Of a stretch of 64,000 nucleotides of DNA, positions 59,412 through 64,000 are shown piece after piece. How positions within the stretch are numbered: position 1 is the first letter of the stretch; each line of letters opens with the position of its first letter. A program made the position numbers and the translations under genes. Below the pieces are notes generated by a model that did not search any database, was not told the DNA's origin, and saw only the letters and a program-made list of their open reading frames with translations. Source of the stretch: Voacanga thouarsii (Eukaryota > Streptophyta > Magnoliopsida > Gentianales > Apocynaceae); NCBI GenBank assembly GCA_026120185.1, contig JANUWF010001636.1, positions 868,001 to 932,000 on the forward strand, given 5' to 3'.

Positions 59412-60239
59412 ATTATATTTATCTTTATTTTAATACTTATTGATTATATATTTGTTCTTTTCTCCTTCCTCTTTGTGGCGAGAAAATGAACGGCCAGCAA
59501 ATCTTTGTCTCTTAGTGATGCTTCACCCTGCTGTGACAAAGATTTAGGACTGCAAAAATATACGATTTAATTTGCATAGTTATTTCACAGCAAAAATTGA
59601 ATTAAAAAAATTCAAATTATTCAAGATAGTCACACACATATATAAAATATTGTGATAATTATATTTATAATTATAGTTATATATAAATAAATTACTGGAA
59701 ATTAGGCTCACTTAATTCCTACTGAGAATATATTTGGATAATAATTATTTTAAGATGAATATATTCAAATATAATAAAAAAATATTAAATATGTAATATA
59801 AAATCTAAGTGGAATAAAAAAAATATAAATAATATATATTGAGTATATGATATTTTTTTAAAAAATAAAAATTATTTTCAATTTAAATTGACATGAATCT
59901 AAAGCCAGCGATCCAAATGTGCAGGCCAATAGAACTCCGCGGACATTAGACACGTATTCCACGTGTTCGGTTCATAGCATTACAAAAGCCACATTCTCAT
60001 GCAAGCCTGAACAATAAAATTCCACCGTCAACTTTGAAACTGTCGGAAAATTAAACCCCAAAACCATTCTCTCCAAGAAATGGGAAGAAAAGAACGAAGG
60101 CTCATACCGCTATCAGACAATTCTACCTAATATGCCACGAATCTTCTCTGTATTCGATGGCTTCTGTATATATTTCCCATCATCAAACCAGGCCCTGTTC
60201 ATTGGAATTGGTTGAATTTTCACACTTGCAAAAATTTCC
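59412..60239. other. Promoter side of the UPF0114-type gene
   Basis: AT-rich spacer followed, from about 59900, by less AT-rich sequence. CACGTG at 59960-59965 and a nearby ACGT (CACGTATT at 59951) resemble paired G-box/ABRE sites about 280 bp before the start codon. Confidence 0.45.
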
Positions 60240-61619
60240 ATGGCGGCCACTAGACTGTTTCGCATGTCTAGGCCTCTCGGCGTGGACCATCAGCCTTGCA
60301 ATTCTTCCTCGGGTTCTTGCAATTTTTCTTCACTGTCTTCTAGGTCTGCGAAACTGATGAGGTGTTACAGCAAGGGAGGCTTTGGTGCAGAGACTTTGCC
60401 CACTGGGAATGGGCATGGGCATGGTGGTGATGTCTGGAAAACTGTAGAAGTGAAGGCCTCGGTTTTCACTTCGGGGTGTGAGTTGACTTCGGAGACGAAG
60501 ACGGACAAGAGGGTGGATTTGGCTTTGCTTTTAGCAACTGTTAGAGATGTTTTGCTTAGGAGGTTAAATGAGGTCACCAGAAAAAGACCCTGGAAATTGT
60601 ACGTGCAGACATTCATCGAAAAGGTACTATATATTTCAATTCTTGAAATCATCCTCTCTCTTGTAATATCTTAAATAACTTCTTTCTTGGGATATAACTT
60701 GGCAAGGCCATGTTTTGCAGGGCATAATGGATTGCCGATTCTTCACATTGTTTGCAGTCGCAGGATCTTTACTTGGTTCCTTCTTGTGCTACATCGAGGT
60801 AAGTTCTTTACGCGAGCAGTGTTATTCATTCCTCAGGTGATATTAAAAAGCTTTTAATTCCTGTATTTGCAGGGCTGCTTCTTGATATTGGTGTCATATT
60901 TTCAGTATTTTCATGCTGTATCTCAAGGATCAGAACTAGGACATCTAGTGCAACTTTTGATCGAAGCAATCGGTAAAATCTCCCTCCTCTTCTCAGTTTA
61001 CAGCATTCAATTTTCATCCTTTCTGAATTACTTGTAGTTCCATAAGAATTATAGAACCTTCAACGACGTAAGATGAATGAAAACTGGATTCTTTCTGCAG
61101 ACATGTTTCTAGTGGCAACCGCAATGTTGGTCTTTGGCACGGGGTTGCATGTCTTGTTTGTGGGATCGTATGATCTTCGAGATAAGGAGTCATCTCAGTA
61201 TCCACAGTCGAACTATGTCAAGGTTCATCCGCTTCTTCTGACGACTAAATCAACATAATCCCCAGAGACTATCAATAGTCAATGGAAAACTGATCCAGTT
61301 TTGTAATTACTTGATGCAAGTGGACCGTAGAGGTGTTTTTTTTTCTTCTTCTGATGACTATGATTTTGTGTTTCAGACACTTCCATCACGCGTTGGAATG
61401 AACTCAATAATGCAAGGCAAAATGAAAATCGGCCATGCTGTGGTAATGATACTTCAAGTGGGAGTATTGGATAAGTTCAAGAGTATACCTCTGGTTACAG
61501 GCTTTGATCTTGCTTGCTTCGCCGGGGCTGTTTTCTTGTCTTCCGCTTGTACATTCCTGCTGTCCAAGCTTTCCATTTCTAATGTACCAGACAGAAAAAT
61601 GGCTGGCCGAACAAATTGA
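60240..61619 (+). CDS. UPF0114-type organellar membrane protein, five exons
   Basis: Exons 60240-60623, 60721-60798, 60873-60972, 61101-61222 and 61377-61619 join in frame to about 308 residues. The N-terminal 45 residues are rich in Ser, Arg and Ala with few acidic residues, as in a chloroplast or mitochondrial transit peptide. After a hydrophilic linker and an RRLNEVTRKRPWK stretch come four hydrophobic segments: FFTLFAVAGSLLGSFLCYI, a second around CFLILVSYFQYF, MFLVATAMLVFGTGLHVLFV, and FDLACFAGAVFLSSACTFLL. The pattern and MKIGHAVVMILQVGVL match the UPF0114 (YqhA-like) family, whose function is unknown. The donor of exon 4 is ambiguous: GTCAAG at 61217 and GTTCAT at 61223 both keep the frame; without splicing there the frame would stop at 61256-61258. 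Confidence 0.85.
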
Positions 61620-62607
61620 AGCTTTTCCTCTATCAATAATCAAAGCGAAAACGCTCTTCGTTCACGGGGAAGAAGAAGAGTCTCCTGCAGCTGCAGAATC
61701 TGCATTGTGCTAGAGCAAGTATAGCGGTCCAGCGAAGTTGTCTACATGGGAAAGGAAAGCATGAACGCAGCCTAGCTTTTTTGTTTTTCTTTCCCTCCCC
61801 CCCCGGTAGGATCCATAAATCTTATTACATTAGGATTACTTAATGAAGGTATTATTTTTATTCTTTTCTCACGTGTAATGCAGAAGACATATAGGTTTTT
61901 CATTCTTGTAAGTCAATACTAAATCAGAGTTTCCCACGTATTCTCGGAGGCCACGATGAACATCCTCGCACCTTCAAATGACAACTTTCATACAATAAGG
62001 TGCTGATTCATTCTAATTGGTCCAGAATTTCAGCTTAAATGCAAATGTTCATCCAGAAAGTAATAAACATCTGAAGATCCTAAAAGATGAGAAAAATTTA
62101 GGCGTTTCTCAAGCCAAATCTTCCGTAAGCAAAATGTCTTCATGGCTTTCTAGAGGCCAATTTGCATGGCCGAAGTTCTATAGTTTCAAATGAATACATC
62201 GTAGATCAAGACAAAGGTACTCAAGCGTATGGCCAACGGAGAGGTTTCATAAATTGTTGCCAGATGAAATTATAGGCACGCTGCCGGAGGAATTGTGAAT
62301 ATTCTATGCGTCGTTTATTTTAGAATGTGGTATCACTACACATGAGAATGACACAGTGGAATACAAATGCTCTATACAAATCAACAAAAGGATGGAACAA
62401 AGGATCCAATCAGACTAATAAAGAACAGAGGAGGAAAAAGGTTACAGGTGACACAAAGATACAAACAAGAGCTATATTTGATTTGTTCTTAAAGGCAACT
62501 ATGCTCATCGATGAATCAAACTGAAGGCGAAAAAAGAGATATATGGCTACGGTAAACACAACTCTGAACACCAAAAAGAGCTGATCTTTACAAGAGAATA
62601 TGCTATT
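61620..62607. other. Spacer between convergent genes
   Basis: Holds the 3' UTR of the UPF0114-type gene, a C-run (61797-61804), and on the minus strand the 3' UTR of the exocyst gene. No further gene seen. Confidence 0.5.
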
Positions 62608-63555
62608 CTACATAGATGCCAAGAGATCTCTCATTTCTGCAACTGATGGGATAGTCTCAGAAGGGTAAATCTTAGCAACAAGTTGTGCAAAACTGTCATA
62701 CTTGTCGAGGAACTCCTTCTGCAAAAGAAAATGTTAGATTGTGCTAGGAGAGGACAAAAAGTTCATGTTGATGCACAGCAAATGCAAACAGCAGACAATT
62801 CTCAATGTTTGTTTTCCAATATGTCTGATGGAGAATGATCTCTGTCCCTTGTGTGAATGTGCGTGCATGTGTGGGCAGCTGGAGTGAATTAGAATGGAAG
62901 CAGCGGACCAGCTTTCTCAGACATGAAACGTCAAGTGCAAACTGAAAAATACACGCCTGCTGCCTAATAGCCAAAGCCACAAGTATTACGTCTCATTGAA
63001 TCTAATCAGAACTACAGCGGGCATCAGAACATATGTGCTCTGCGGTAGATGTGTATGCCCGTCCATTCTAGTCACATTCATACAAAAAGGTTGTTGGTTT
63101 CTTTTGCATCATGGTTATGACAATTTACTCTAGACATTAAACTATAATCAGATAAAACAGTTCCATCAGAAGGTCGTCACCAAAACCTATTACTTCTTTA
63201 AGATTGACTTTTCTGCCTTTTGCTTCAATGTCTCACTCTTCTCAATATACTGTCTACCTGTAAATTACCAACTTTCTATTTGCAATAATTGATGACAGTC
63301 AATAAATTGGGAACTGAAAGAGATAAATACCTTGCATTTATCCCATAATGAAGGCAGCAACTCCTCTGAGGTCAAGTTCTTTTGCAATTTTTTATACATT
63401 GCACCAATGGACTTATCAACCTACAAAAACAAAAGTTCTGTTAAATAAATGGTAATGAAATCTAAAGAACAACATCCCAAAGATTTATTCAACAGACTCA
63501 CCCCAGACAAGCTCGCTTTTACCACCTTCCGGAGATCAATTTTTGACAATCCAAG
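62608..63555 (-). CDS. SEC3: Exocyst subunit SEC3, C-terminal exons (partial)
   Basis: Three minus-strand exons, 63502-63555, 63331-63420 and 62608-62718, join in phase 0 with consensus splice signals and end at a TAG. They encode about 84 residues, including [20 protein letters not shown] and the terminal [15 protein letters not shown], which I recognise as the C-terminus of plant SEC3. SEC3 is part of the exocyst, which tethers secretory vesicles at the plasma membrane. The rest of the gene lies beyond the right edge. It is convergent with the UPF0114-type gene. The family call rests on memory of the C-terminal sequence. Confidence 0.75.
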
Positions 63556-64000
63556 CTGAAATGGAATCTAAAATTGCAAACACCATTAACTCGCATTGAT
63601 GGTAGGTGACTAAAAGATCTCAGAGCATCTCGTGGATTGTTTCAACTTATAGTGTTATTTGAATTGAAAAATCACAAGAATGGGTTTTCTTTTCATTTTC
63701 AGAAGAACTGAGAAGAAATTCATTACTACCATAAAATTGTAGACTTTGCTTCTGTGCAGTTGATTGCCATGTATTAAAACCACAAAGGGGACAACAGTTC
63801 AGAAAAAGAGACCCTATAGAACAAGTTTAGGCAATACCCTACACGATACGCAGTATTTAAGCAACTACATTATAACTTCAAGGAAGAGTAAAACTGCACG
63901 CACACATTTAGGGCCCCCCCCTCCGAAGTAGTTTCAGAAAAGATAGCATTGAGAAAGCTATCTCCTTGCAAAGATATACAAGGCACCAAAGAGAAAAATG
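63556..64000 (-). other. Intron of the SEC3-type gene (to window edge)
   Basis: Minus-strand intron upstream of the exon at 63502-63555, with acceptor TTTCAG at 63556-63561. No further exon recognised before position 64000. Confidence 0.55.

Noticed and set aside
1..64000. Search for tRNA, rRNA, CRISPR or bacterial-type operons
   Set aside because: None seen on either strand; the content is typical plant nuclear DNA.

Overview
The window looks like nuclear DNA of a flowering plant, most likely a eudicot. The evidence is the plant-specific genes (allene oxide synthase, a wall-associated-kinase-like receptor kinase, an exocyst subunit), short GT-AG introns with T-rich acceptors, AT-rich spacers, and dense Ty1/copia, Stowaway, hAT and TRIM repeats. 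I could not name the species. There are no rRNA or tRNA genes, CRISPR arrays or bacterial operons.

Host genes from left to right: a small single-exon gene of unknown function (8148-8459, +); a broken short reading frame (8992-9309, -); a WAKL14-type receptor kinase in three exons (18757-21950, +); an intronless allene oxide synthase, CYP74A (30649-32256, -); a five-exon putative chloroplast membrane protein of unknown function (49996-52643, +); a five-exon UPF0114-type organellar membrane protein (60240-61619, +); and the last three exons of what appears to be exocyst subunit SEC3 (62608-63555, -, running off the right edge). Exon joins were set by reading frame and splice signals; all phases close.

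Most of the rest is mobile DNA. There are four copia elements. Copia-1 (1849-8017, -) has a TTTTG target duplication and a nested 647-bp solo LTR. Copia-2 (22044-27053, -) has GTGGG duplications, two 369-bp LTRs and TA...CT ends. Copia-3 (about 43238-48713, -) is very decayed. Copia-4 (53828-59406, +) has TTCTT duplications, TA...CA ends and almost identical LTRs, yet a heavily broken coding region. There are two hAT-type elements with perfect 8-bp duplications (9315-10434 and 12574-13442), several Stowaway MITEs (one nested in another), a TRIM with 185-bp LTRs (42703-43237), a solo LTR of the same family (47877-48061), a degenerate array derived from it (39948-40860), and a Ty3/gypsy reverse transcriptase fragment (35257-35530).

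The elements sit close to genes. Copia-1 separates the TATA region of the 8148 gene from its former upstream DNA. A hAT copy lies at the start codon of the broken frame at 9309. Copia-2 lies 94 bp past the stop codon of the receptor kinase, in antisense. The most unusual signals are Copia-4 (young LTRs around old-looking coding damage, plus six alternating inverted motifs before its TATA box), the two copia elements with non-TG/CA ends, and the TRIM-derived array that shares a spacer repeat with a second locus near 49.1 kb. I saw no complete new multi-gene system.
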